A DNA stretch of 64,000 nt from JASSUD01 sp031963445 (GTDB lineage Bacteria > Pseudomonadota > Gammaproteobacteria > Burkholderiales > Burkholderiaceae), in the NCBI GenBank assembly GCA_031963445.1, contig JASSUH010000001.1, positions 1,798,001-1,862,000 on the forward strand. The letters run 5' to 3'. The notes under the pieces are model-generated. The model did no database searches and was not told the DNA's origin. It saw only the letters and a list, made by a program, of their open reading frames with translations. The position numbers and the translations under genes are program-made. Shown here piece after piece: positions 55,956-64,000 of the stretch (position 1 is its first letter; each line of letters begins with the position of its first letter).

Positions 55956-56510
55956 GTTATGCAGACAATGGGCTGATACATTGCTAAATGCAGCAGCAGA
56001 CATAAGAAATATTGAGCTGTGTGCGTAAGCGTTTTGCGGCGTGCGGTCTTGTGTTGCATTCAGAGAAGAGCAAGATTGTTTACTGCAAAGACGAACTGCG
56101 CCCAGGAAACCAAGCCCATACCGCATTTAACTTTCTGGACTATCGTTTTCGCCCAAGGCTGGTCAGACATAGCAAGAAACCTCACTTGTTTGCCAGCTTC
56201 TCGCCAGCGGTTACCCCTGTGGCGCAGAAAGCAATGAGGGCACAAACACGAAGCCAGAAACTGCACGGGAGAGCGGAAACGAGCTTGGAGGATATCGCGC
56301 GTAAGAACAACCCTGTTTTACGGGGATGGATTAACTACTACGGACGATATCACTGCTCGGCAATGATCAGGTGTTAGCCTGCTTCAATTCAACTCTGGTG
56401 AGTGGACAATGCGTAAGTACGAAAAGCTCAAAGGCCATAAAACGAGAGTGGTTCGCTTTATTGAGGCGACTGCCAAGAAAGTACCGCGCTTGTTCTGTCA
56501 CTGGGAGATG
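55956..56510 (+). mobile_element. group II intron reverse transcriptase/maturase remnant
   Basis: Frame pieces: a damaged active-site region (RWADTLL near 55970), CVRKRFAACGLVLHSEKSKI (about 56018), FNFLDYRFRPR, then the maturase domain (AQKAMRAQTRSQKLHGRAET, NPVLRGWINYYGRYH) to a stop at 56375, and WTMRKYEKLKGHKTRVVRFI in another frame to about 56507. This is the C-terminal half of an LtrA-like protein, broken by frameshifts. RNA domains 5/6 cannot be fixed by eye. Confidence 0.7.
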
Positions 56511-56683
56511 GGCGTACTACCCATGTGTATCTAAGGGAAGCGGTGCGAATCTAGAGGCTCATGTAACGTTCTGCGAGTGGCTGGTGGGGAAGTGCCCGCT
56601 GGCCGACTCACCCTTTAGCCACCTAGATGCTACTGGACGTCCGTATACGCGAAACTTTTCTCCTTAAGAAATAAGGATTCGCA

Positions 56684-57598
56684 ATGGCAATGATACAAAT
56701 TATTATCGCGACGCTTCCGACTTTCCTTTTAATCTTATTTGGGGTGGCTCTCAAAGCTAAAAATTGTATTACTGAGCCTTTCTGCAGGGAGGCAGAAAAG
56801 CTCACCTATTACGTTTTATTCCCAGCTCTACTTATCTCACATCTCTCTCATGCCGATTTTTCTGAACCTGATATCACGAGAGCGATTACGGCTACCCTTT
56901 TAGGGACAACGATGATCTCGCTTCTGGTTTTTATATCGCGCCTGATTATTCCTTACCAGAACACAACTTTCACTTCAGTTTTTCAAGGTTGCGTGCGCTA
57001 TAACTCGTATATTTTTCTGGCTATCTCCGAAGTTTTGCTTGGACAACAAGGAGTTATTTTCGCGGCAGTCATCATCGCGTATATGATCATTTTTACGAAT
57101 TTAACCAGTGTCTTTACTTTAAGCATGTATGGAGCTGGCGGTAAATCGAGCAAAGACGTGTTGCTATCGATAGCCAAAAATCCGGTGATTATAAGCGCAG
57201 CGATTGGCATTATTTTTGCTCTTGAGAGGATCAATCTGGGTCTGGTTTTTTCTACGTTCCTGGATTACTTAGGACGCGCCGCATTGCCTCTGAGCCTATT
57301 ATGCGTGGGCGCAGGCTTAAGGTTACGCGTGAATCGAGACAGTTGGGCAGCAATTATCTCCTCCTCATTGGTGAAACTGCTAGGGGTGCCCATCGCCACC
57401 GCGCTGTTTCTTGGATGGCTTAATGTGACGGAACCAATACGGTCAATCTGCGTACTTTATGCAGCCGTTCCTTGCCCTGGCAATGCCTATATTCTTGCTC
57501 GCCAAATGGGGGGAGACGCTGAAGCCATGGCGTCGATTATTATGGTAACCACACTGCTCTCCTTGATCACGATGGCACCCGTGCTGGGCTTTTTGTAG
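56684..57598 (+). CDS. AEC-family transporter (auxin efflux carrier-like), 304 aa
   Basis: About ten membrane helices in two inverted halves. Family features: LTYYVLFPALLISHLSHAD, GCVRYNSYIFLAISE, LPLSLLCVGAGLRLRV, YAAVPCPGNAYILARQMGGD. AEC carriers move organic acids or amino-acid-derived anions. The leader is AAGGA before ATG 56684. It is GC-richer than the NRPS genes and sits between transposon debris, so its link to the peptide cluster is uncertain; it may be a relocated housekeeping transporter. Confidence 0.82.
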   Translation: MAMIQIIIATLPTFLLILFGVALKAKNCITEPFCREAEKLTYYVLFPALLISHLSHADFSEPDITRAITATLLGTTMISLLVFISRLIIPYQNTTFTSVFQGCVRYNSYIFLAISEVLLGQQGVIFAAVIIAYMIIFTNLTSVFTLSMYGAGGKSSKDVLLSIAKNPVIISAAIGIIFALERINLGLVFSTFLDYLGRAALPLSLLCVGAGLRLRVNRDSWAAIISSSLVKLLGVPIATALFLGWLNVTEPIRSICVLYAAVPCPGNAYILARQMGGDAEAMASIIMVTTLLSLITMAPVLGFL

Positions 57599-58093
57599 CC
57601 AGCCTTAATCGGCCAAGCTGCGCGAGCGTAATGACTTGGGCATATCTTCCAATCTACTCCGCACCTCCTCGGCGGGTGATCAATCGCATAAGTGCTATCG
57701 CTCGCCCTCACTCTGTCAGAATTTCCTGAATCAAGAGAAAAAGAGCAAACCCTTGGCGTTCGATTAATTGCGCAACAAAGCCCCCTCTTTTGATCAACGC
57801 AGAATGTCAGAGCTTCTTCAGAAGAGGATAGTTGTATTTTGCGTTGACTTGATTGAATCAGGTCAATATTCGATTCTCATATAAAGAGCTAAGCCTAATT
57901 ATAAGTATAAGGTTCTTATTGACGGAGCGCTTAATAGTATTCATGCAATGAGATAGGCGGTGCAAATAATAGACATTATTCATAAATGCTAGATTGCAGT
58001 GATGAATAACTAGGGAGCTTATGACATCCGGAGTAAGCGTGAAGCGCTCCCCCTTTTGACTCGTGCAGTGGTACAACGTAAGGTTTGAAAACA
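57599..58093. other. intergenic region ahead of panD
   Basis: 495 bp without a gene. Composition changes from GC-richer (end of the AEC gene) to AT-rich, so the border of the horizontally acquired cluster probably lies here. It must contain the promoter for panD and the A-PCP gene; no clear consensus is seen. Confidence 0.35.
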
Positions 58094-58447
58094 ATGTATA
58101 AATCAATGTGCTCAGGAAAAATACATCGCGCCACAGTAACGGATGCTGATTTAAATTATGAGGGTTCTATAACCATAGATAAAACTTTGATAGATGCGGC
58201 AAATATGCTCAATCACGAAAAAGTTCACATTCTAAATATTAATAATGGCGCTCGTTTTGAGACATATATTATTGAGGGTCAACCTAATTCCGGGATCATT
58301 TGTCTAAATGGCGCAGCCAGTAGACTTGTACAGAAAGGAGACAAGGTAATAATTATCTCTTACATCTCTATGCTCTTGGAAGAAGCAAAACGTTTTTCTC
58401 CTGCGATTGTCATGGTTAACGAACAGAATAAAATACGGACGCGCTAA
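58094..58447 (+). CDS. panD: aspartate 1-decarboxylase PanD, 117 aa
   Basis: A complete PanD: MYKSMCSGKIHRATVTDADL aligns with MLRTMLKSKIHRATVT; Lys9, the self-cleavage pair Gly24-Ser25 (YEGSITID) that gives the pyruvoyl cofactor, Arg54 (NNGARFETY) and Tyr58 are all at canonical positions. It converts L-aspartate to beta-alanine, normally for pantothenate. Here it lies 61 bp ahead of an A-PCP gene whose code fits beta-alanine, so it is probably dedicated to the peptide. TTG 58085 could extend the protein by 3 residues, but ATG 58094 gives the canonical start. Slightly shorter than usual (126) at the C-terminus. Confidence 0.92.
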   Translation: MYKSMCSGKIHRATVTDADLNYEGSITIDKTLIDAANMLNHEKVHILNINNGARFETYIIEGQPNSGIICLNGAASRLVQKGDKVIIISYISMLLEEAKRFSPAIVMVNEQNKIRTR

Positions 58448-58508
58448 GAAGATCGCATATAAAAAGAGAATTATACAAAACATCACTTGCTACTTAGCTT
58501 ATCTATAA

Positions 58509-60227
58509 ATGAATTCTCGAGAAAAATTAATAGAATATTTTAAAAGTGTTTTTAGTAAGTATAGCAATCACACTTGCCTACACTTTAATTGTGAATCATT
58601 CAAGTACAAGCAACTTCATGCATTGATGTGTCAAATACAGGAGGCTATTGCGAGTTATCCAGCTGGCCCTATTATTATAAAAATACCAAACTCTATTTTA
58701 TATTATGCAGCAGTCATTGCTTCTATCTTATCAGGACGCACATTTATCCCTGTATCAGAAAAATACCCTGATTCAATGATGCATCATATTATTAGAACTA
58801 CCCAGGCAGCACTTATCATCAGCACAGATTTTACCAATCCAGATCCGACCTATTATAAAATTGAACAATTGAGGCATGAACATTGTGATTATTCAAAAGT
58901 TGATTCTGAAAAAATCATAGCCATCTTGTACTCTTCTGGAAGTACTGGACTCCCTAAAGGGGTTAATATTTCTTATTCATCTCTTATTAATCGTTTCCAG
59001 TGGATGTGGTCTGAATTCCCTTTTGATAAAAGTGAAACTCAACTGTTCAAATCAAATACGATTTTTGTTGATTCTATCTGGGAATGTTTCGGTGCCTTTT
59101 TGATGGGTGTGAAAACTTTAATTCTAACCCAAGATGAGGTAAATGACCCCTCTCGTTTCCTGAATATATGTGAACAACACTTGGTCACGCGAATCACTCT
59201 TGTACCGTCTTATTTGAGGGTGTTGCTCAATACCCATAATAAAGAAATGTTGGCGAAACAATTGAGCCATGTTCGCTATTGGATAGTCAGCGGAGAAGTG
59301 TTTGACACAAATCTGGCGCGTAAATTGTATCGTATATGCCCTCAGTCAACTATCTTAAACCTCTATGGTTCAACGGAACTCATGGGAGATGTTACGTATC
59401 ATGTGCTGTCACCGGAATCCTTTACCTATTCTTCAATCCCAATTGGCAAAGGAATTCCAAATAATGATCTATTTTTACTGAATGAAAGCAATGAAGTCGC
59501 TCCTATAAATAGCGATCAAAGTGGAATTTTAGTTATAGCAGGACTCAATTTAACTCCAGGCTATGTTGATCCTGATCTTAATAAGACAGCATTTAAGGAA
59601 GTTATTACTGGCGATACGCTGTACCGCTGCTTCATTACGAATGATATTTGCACCTACAAAAACGGCTATTTGATATACGAAGGACGTGCTGACCGTGAGG
59701 TAAAGGTAAGTGGCATAAAAATCAACTTAGATTACATCGAAAATACCATAAGGAAAAAAGATTTAGTGAGAAACGTGGCAGTTATCTATGCGAATGCTCA
59801 AGTTGTCTGTATTTTAGATAATGACGACTTACATGGTAAAGACAAGCTGATCCGCTGTATTAAACAACATCTTTCAACAGAATTACCTCCCTATGCACAT
59901 CCTTCCAAATTTTTATTCGTGGATAATTTACCAAAAACTTACTCTGGCAAGACTAACTACTCCATTCTTGCATCTGAAATAAATAACTATAGTAGAGACA
60001 CAGAACAGTCAATCACAAATACTAATAGTGAATTACTAAAATTATTTAGAGAAATCACAGAGAATCCAGAATTGAAATCAACTGATAATCTGTTCGAAAA
60101 TGGCCTTACCTCTTTGAATGTTATTCAAGCAACGACAGCGGCCAGAAGGAAACTTAACTTAAGATTATCTGTAAAACAAATTTTCGAAAATCCAACAGTA
60201 GCTACACTTGAACTAAAAGAGAGCTAA
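58509..60227 (+). CDS. stand-alone A-PCP protein, probably beta-alanine loading, 572 aa
   Basis: Adenylation domain (1-490: A3 LYSSGSTGLPKG near 140, A5 NLYGSTELMGD, A8 GRADREVKVSGIKI, A10 YSGKTNYS) followed by PCP (LFENGLTSLNVIQ, Ser near 534). The A4 segment is FVDSIWE rather than FDxSxxE, so the amino-binding Asp is shifted to position 236. Specificity residues V-D-W-T-I-S-L-G-D-K are close to the beta-alanine code VDWVISLADK and to the FVDSVSE segment of Ebony. It has no C domain and would have to deliver beta-Ala to a C domain in trans, such as the unpaired C at the end of the 41595-45989 synthetase. Downstream of panD on one transcript. Confidence 0.87.
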   Translation: MNSREKLIEYFKSVFSKYSNHTCLHFNCESFKYKQLHALMCQIQEAIASYPAGPIIIKIPNSILYYAAVIASILSGRTFIPVSEKYPDSMMHHIIRTTQAALIISTDFTNPDPTYYKIEQLRHEHCDYSKVDSEKIIAILYSSGSTGLPKGVNISYSSLINRFQWMWSEFPFDKSETQLFKSNTIFVDSIWECFGAFLMGVKTLILTQDEVNDPSRFLNICEQHLVTRITLVPSYLRVLLNTHNKEMLAKQLSHVRYWIVSGEVFDTNLARKLYRICPQSTILNLYGSTELMGDVTYHVLSPESFTYSSIPIGKGIPNNDLFLLNESNEVAPINSDQSGILVIAGLNLTPGYVDPDLNKTAFKEVITGDTLYRCFITNDICTYKNGYLIYEGRADREVKVSGIKINLDYIENTIRKKDLVRNVAVIYANAQVVCILDNDDLHGKDKLIRCIKQHLSTELPPYAHPSKFLFVDNLPKTYSGKTNYSILASEINNYSRDTEQSITNTNSELLKLFREITENPELKSTDNLFENGLTSLNVIQATTAARRKLNLRLSVKQIFENPTVATLELKES

Positions 60228-60239
60228 ATAATGATAGTC

Positions 60240-60610
60240 TGCCCTCATTAGACGAATTTCATAATGCTTGAATTAGGCTACTTTATTTTATTGAGAAGCG
60301 GTGCGGACAGGGGTAGCACTTCAACCCTCAGATGCGTTTCAACAGGTTCGCGTTTCTCCAACCGTCCTATACTCAGTCCAGAGGTTAATCTTGGGGTAAT
60401 CGCTTCGCCGCACGCCCCATTGTCCGCGGATTTCGCTACCTTGCTAGTGCCAATAAGTCGCTCCTCCTTTCGCAGCAGAGGAAGGGAAGCAGGCCTGCCT
60501 ACTGTCATATTGTGTGTGCTTGTATTCTTGGCTGACCAAAGTTTAGAACTCTCTCGTGAGAAAACAAAGATCACCCACATCACCGAGGGGGAGTTCCTTT
60601 GACAAAATAT
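60240..60610 (+). mobile_element. group II intron reverse transcriptase fragment
   Basis: A + strand frame ends VILCVLVFLADQSLELSREK then TKITHITEGEFL, matching the SxEKTxITHxxEGF segment of group II intron reverse transcriptases. Upstream of about 60490 the reading is unlike protein-coding sequence. The GC-rich patch contrasts with the AT-rich NRPS genes on both sides. No complete element. Confidence 0.5.
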
Positions 60611-60744
60611 ACGTAATAAGTCGAGCCGCCCAAGGGCACTCCCCCCCTTAGACGACTCGACTCATTAAGCCGGCTAAGAAAGAGTATTCAAGCATGCTGC
60701 TGCCTGCCTCCTTTTTAAGTTACCCCCCGAAACAGTGACTAAAA

Positions 60745-60895
60745 GCCGCTGACGGTGATTCTGGATAATGCTGTCTCAATTCGTACTGCTCCTGCCTTAC
60801 TTGCAATTTTACGGGGGCAGAGCTTAAAACTTTACTTTCCACCCTCTATAGACCAGAGTTGAACTTTATTGAAAAATTATGGTGCCTGATCTAGC
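60745..60895 (+). mobile_element. IS630-family transposase remnant
   Basis: LTVILDNAVSIRTAPALLAI, LKLYFPPS, then in a shifted frame RPELNFIEKLWCLI: the second Asp and final Glu (SPELNxIExxW) regions of the IS630 DDE domain. Truncated on both sides and frameshifted. It lies against the 3' end of the third NRPS gene (60916). Confidence 0.6.
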
Positions 60896-60915
60896 AGGCG
60901 TTGTAAAACCTTGAC

Positions 60916-63900
60916 TCAATTTATAGATTTCATTTCTGTTAGCGACTTATCAGTTAATTTTTTTTGTAGAATCAATGATAATGTTTTTATAGTTGGGTTA
61001 CTAAATATATCTAATAATTTTAAATCAATATTATAAATCTGATATATTGTGTTAACCGCCCTTACTGATGTTAGCGAGTTCATACCAAAGGTAAAGAGAT
61101 CATCATCTGGTTTGATATCAAAAATATTTAGTAAATCTGCAAATACGTTATACAAGCTACGCTCGATCTCAGTTTTAAAAAAATTATGGTAGTCTTCTTT
61201 ATTTTTTAAACTGGTCTTAGTAAATTTTACGTACTCCGCATGCAAAGATTCATAATCAAGCTTCCTACTAGTTGTAAGTGGAAAATTTTTAAGGTAAATA
61301 AAAATTGATGGAACCATGTACTTTGGAATTTTTGCTACTGAATGATGCTGCAATTCTATCTTGCTTGGATTCTGATTAGGTGATGGCTGAATGAAAGAGT
61401 AAAGCAGCTTTTTTTCATTATCTAAAAAGGTCACTGCTTTTACTACGGCTGGGTGAGATTCAAGTACAGTATTAGTCCGAGATAAATTGAATCGCTTACC
61501 ACTGATTTTAACTTGTGAATCACGACGAGATATATAGCGAAGTTGCTCATCTGGCCCAAGACGGGCTAGGTCCCCAGTAGGCCACCATAATATCGAATTG
61601 CCACCTGATACCTCTATAGGAATTTTTTTTGCATCATTCGAAATAGAGTTATTATTTACGCAAATTTGACCCTCAGAATATTTTGGTACTAAATTTAAAT
61701 TCTGATCAACAAGGATGATATCTGTACTACTAATAGGCGTGCCAATGGGAATATTATCTTCTTCTAAAGGCACCTCTTCTATATTCTTAACTTTATAGAA
61801 ACTAACGATACCTGATGTTTCGGTCTGTCCATACATATTAATTAAATTAACATTACTCAATATCGAGAGTAGCCCTCTAGCGACTTTCGTTCTCAATGGC
61901 TCGCTTGCGGATAAAATAATCCGTAAATTCAAGCAATCTACATTGATTTCACTACGGCTTAAATAAGGTATAACTTCCTCGATAAAAGATGGGACTAAAT
62001 CAACAACAGTAATCTTATGAACCAACAATCTATCAAAAAATACTTTAGGATCTCTGCTTGCTTCATCGCTAAATATAACAATCCTAGCCCCAGAAAAGAG
62101 TGGTAGAAAAATTTGCCTAAATAATGATGAGAATCCTAATGAAGCTGTAACCGCATAACTATCAGCAGTCGTCAACTCAATCGAAGATTTTAAATTATGG
62201 CAGTACGCCTCAAACCCTGCATAGGAAATAGAAATTTTTTTCGGCTCACCTGTTGTGCCTGATGTGTAAACAATATAGGCAATTTGATCTGCATTAGGTA
62301 AAAAATCATTATTTTCTATATTTTCATGAACAATTAGTGAATCTTTATTAATAATTTGTCTATTATTAAAGACTTCAGCATTACTATTCGTTATAATAAA
62401 AAAAGGATTTGCATTTTTAACAATAAAATCGATATTATTCTTATGAGAGTTTAAATCAATAGGTAAAACTGTCGCGCCGACTTTAAAAATAGCCAGCATC
62501 CAAATGACAAAATTTGCATCTCGTTCTAAAGCTAAACCAACAATATTACCCGGTTTGACTTTATTGTTTCTTAATATTGAAGAAAACTGGTGAACTTTTG
62601 AGAGTAATTCTTCGCCAGTATACGAGCATAAATCATCTGACAATATGACATGTCCGATTCGGCTCTTTATGATATTTTCTATGCCATCGTACAAAGCAAT
62701 GCTTGAGGGTCTGTTCTGTTGATTGCCTTGTAGAACCATTTTTTTTAGATTGGCAGCTAAAGTGCTAAAGCTATCGTCCGCGTTTGTTGCAAGATACTCC
62801 GGAAATTTGGAAAGATAGGAGTAATATAACTCCCCAATGTACTCAGAAATCTTCAGTGGCACTTGGCTTGCGTCTGTATAGAGCTCTATTACAATCGAGT
62901 CTTTATATTCATTGCACAATAAATAAAATTTAAATGGCTGCAAAATTGAAGCTGATGCACTTTGGTTGTTCGCTTTTGTTAGCAATGATGATCTATTATT
63001 ATCATACTTATTATATTGAAAAAAAATTGGGAAATCATTTTTTTTATGTTGATTAAAACTGTTATTTTTTCTTAAAAATTGAATAAAATTGTCATCAATA
63101 CTGTCATTGGCATCTTGCTCACTCAAGGAATGTGACACAGATAAAATGATCTGCTTTGTACTTAAACCATGTGTTATAAAATTATGTTCTAATTTATTAA
63201 CCCAAGCAATGTTTCCGAGCAAATTCATTAATGTATTATCTTCAACACAGTCGCGCAATATTCCAATCTGAAAAATATTATCATTTGTGTAATAGCTTAA
63301 AATATGAATAAATATAGCTAAATAAACAGATCTATTGCCAAAGCTATTAGTATCGAGAGACTGCTTTAGCAAATCATAGTTATCTCCCTCTAGCTTAATC
63401 ATCTGTCCATGAATAACCGGAATCTCTCTCTTACTGGCTAATTCCAACTCAAAATTAAACTTCATATTTTTTTCATTTTGATGTGAATCAGGAGAGTGTG
63501 CCGAATATTTCTCAGCTTGGAGTTCTTCAATCTTTTTTTGTTGCCATGCGATGTAATCAAAATAATTAATCTCTTCAAATTCTTCTTGGTACTTATTTTG
63601 CAATTTAAGATTAATAATGCTGGCTACGTTATTTACAGTTCTTTGATCGAGAATTGGACTATTAGTTTCAAATGATAATATATAAAAACTTTCAACTGGC
63701 TTTATAAATACGGATGTATAGGTGTTTTTGTTCTCTATCGTTATTAAGATACCTGCTTTACACTTTATTACTTCAGGGTTTTCGCACTGGAGCGGAATTA
63801 CTGTTAATTTAGGATTTTTATTTAAACATTGATATGAAAGAGATGTATCATAATAAAGGCTAAATATAGGGATTGATTTAAGAATTTCTTCTAAAATATG

Positions 63901-64000
63901 AGCTATTTTTTCTATGGCATAGTTGCATTCCAAGTGAGTGCTATATACATACTTTGCCAATAATCCATTTTTCTGTAACAGAAGCTTTTGCTGTATAGAA
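60916..64000 (-). CDS. NRPS, C(degenerate)-A-PCP, N-terminus beyond the window
   Basis: The frame is open to the right edge (SIQQKLLLQKNGLL before the TTG at 63960), so the start lies outside. Condensation-like domain with a lost active site (equivalent of HHxxxDG reads TNSPILD). Adenylation domain (A3 YTSGTTGEPKK; A5 NMYGQTETSGI; A10 LTTSRKLDYES) with residues S-S-R-D-I-S-M-G-I-K: the usual Asp235 is Ser, so an alpha-amino acid is unlikely; a carboxylic or modified (e.g. guanidino) acid is possible. The PCP ends the protein (LFTFGMNSLTSVRA). It may prime the chain. Divergent from the panD/A-PCP genes, with transposon remnants between. Confidence 0.85.
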   Translation of the reverse strand, partial: SIQQKLLLQKNGLLAKYVYSTHLECNYAIEKIAHILEEILKSIPIFSLYYDTSLSYQCLNKNPKLTVIPLQCENPEVIKCKAGILITIENKNTYTSVFIKPVESFYILSFETNSPILDQRTVNNVASIINLKLQNKYQEEFEEINYFDYIAWQQKKIEELQAEKYSAHSPDSHQNEKNMKFNFELELASKREIPVIHGQMIKLEGDNYDLLKQSLDTNSFGNRSVYLAIFIHILSYYTNDNIFQIGILRDCVEDNTLMNLLGNIAWVNKLEHNFITHGLSTKQIILSVSHSLSEQDANDSIDDNFIQFLRKNNSFNQHKKNDFPIFFQYNKYDNNRSSLLTKANNQSASASILQPFKFYLLCNEYKDSIVIELYTDASQVPLKISEYIGELYYSYLSKFPEYLATNADDSFSTLAANLKKMVLQGNQQNRPSSIALYDGIENIIKSRIGHVILSDDLCSYTGEELLSKVHQFSSILRNNKVKPGNIVGLALERDANFVIWMLAIFKVGATVLPIDLNSHKNNIDFIVKNANPFFIITNSNAEVFNNRQIINKDSLIVHENIENNDFLPNADQIAYIVYTSGTTGEPKKISISYAGFEAYCHNLKSSIELTTADSYAVTASLGFSSLFRQIFLPLFSGARIVIFSDEASRDPKVFFDRLLVHKITVVDLVPSFIEEVIPYLSRSEINVDCLNLRIILSASEPLRTKVARGLLSILSNVNLINMYGQTETSGIVSFYKVKNIEEVPLEEDNIPIGTPISSTDIILVDQNLNLVPKYSEGQICVNNNSISNDAKKIPIEVSGGNSILWWPTGDLARLGPDEQLRYISRRDSQVKISGKRFNLSRTNTVLESHPAVVKAVTFLDNEKKLLYSFIQPSPNQNPSKIELQHHSVAKIPKYMVPSIFIYLKNFPLTTSRKLDYESLHAEYVKFTKTSLKNKEDYHNFFKTEIERSLYNVFADLLNIFDIKPDDDLFTFGMNSLTSVRAVNTIYQIYNIDLKLLDIFSNPTIKTLSLILQKKLTDKSLTEMKSIN

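Noticed and set aside
60278..60583. - strand open frame of 101 codons
   Set aside because: It lies over the group II intron fragment and is the complement of that remnant; no leader or family.

Overview
The window looks like part of a proteobacterial, probably host-associated (endosymbiont-like) genome. Three things point there: a Dot/Icm-type (IncI-like, type IVB) coupling module, very long eukaryote-like repeat proteins (NACHT/HEAT, beta-propeller, coiled coil), and many decayed insertion sequences (IS3, IS4, IS5, IS110, IS630), group II intron pieces and broken prophage genes. No rRNA or housekeeping block is present. The host cannot be named from sequence alone; Legionellales or a fungus-associated Burkholderiaceae symbiont both fit.

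Bases 1-34 kb are an integrated mobile element. The left part (1-7 kb, + strand) carries accessory genes of conjugative elements or phages: two tandem paralogous units, one encoding an LPD1-type zincin with an HEFWH motif, two exported proteins, and a replication-type pair. A 2266-residue NACHT-HEAT protein follows (8-14.8 kb, - strand), then decayed DNA and a coiled-coil protein (15.9-17.8 kb). Two - strand operons (18.4-26.4 kb) encode DotL/TrbC-like and DotM/TrbA-like coupling proteins, a lytic transglycosylase and unknown partners. Each is preceded by a copy of the same 26-bp palindrome. A DUF4224-like protein and a tyrosine integrase (27.4-28.8 kb), terminase remnants, a double beta-propeller protein and a 3' tRNA-Pro fragment at 33.98-34.03 kb (probable attachment site) close the element.

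Bases 34.9-64 kb, visibly more AT-rich, hold a nonribosomal peptide cluster interrupted by transposon debris. One tight - strand operon (54.7 to 41.6 kb) encodes a C-A-MT-PCP-R synthetase, the complete 4-hydroxyphenylglycine (Hpg) pathway (4-hydroxymandelate oxidase, 4-hydroxymandelate synthase, Hpg aminotransferase), and a C-A-PCP-C synthetase whose A domain reads as serine. Divergent from a third synthetase (C-A-PCP, running off the right edge) lie a complete aspartate 1-decarboxylase (panD, makes beta-alanine) and a free A-PCP protein with a beta-alanine-type code. Beyond the IS debris to the left lie an arginine amidinotransferase with a poly-A frameshift just before its catalytic cysteine, an APH-type kinase and a MATE-like exporter.

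Read together, the genes suggest a short lipid- or acid-capped peptide containing Ser, beta-Ala and (N-methyl-)Hpg, possibly guanidinylated. It would be released by reduction as an aldehyde or alcohol, and possibly handled by phosphorylation and export. The combination of Hpg cassette, dedicated PanD with a beta-Ala-loading protein, and amidinotransferase is the most promising candidate for an undescribed system here. The product structure is inference.
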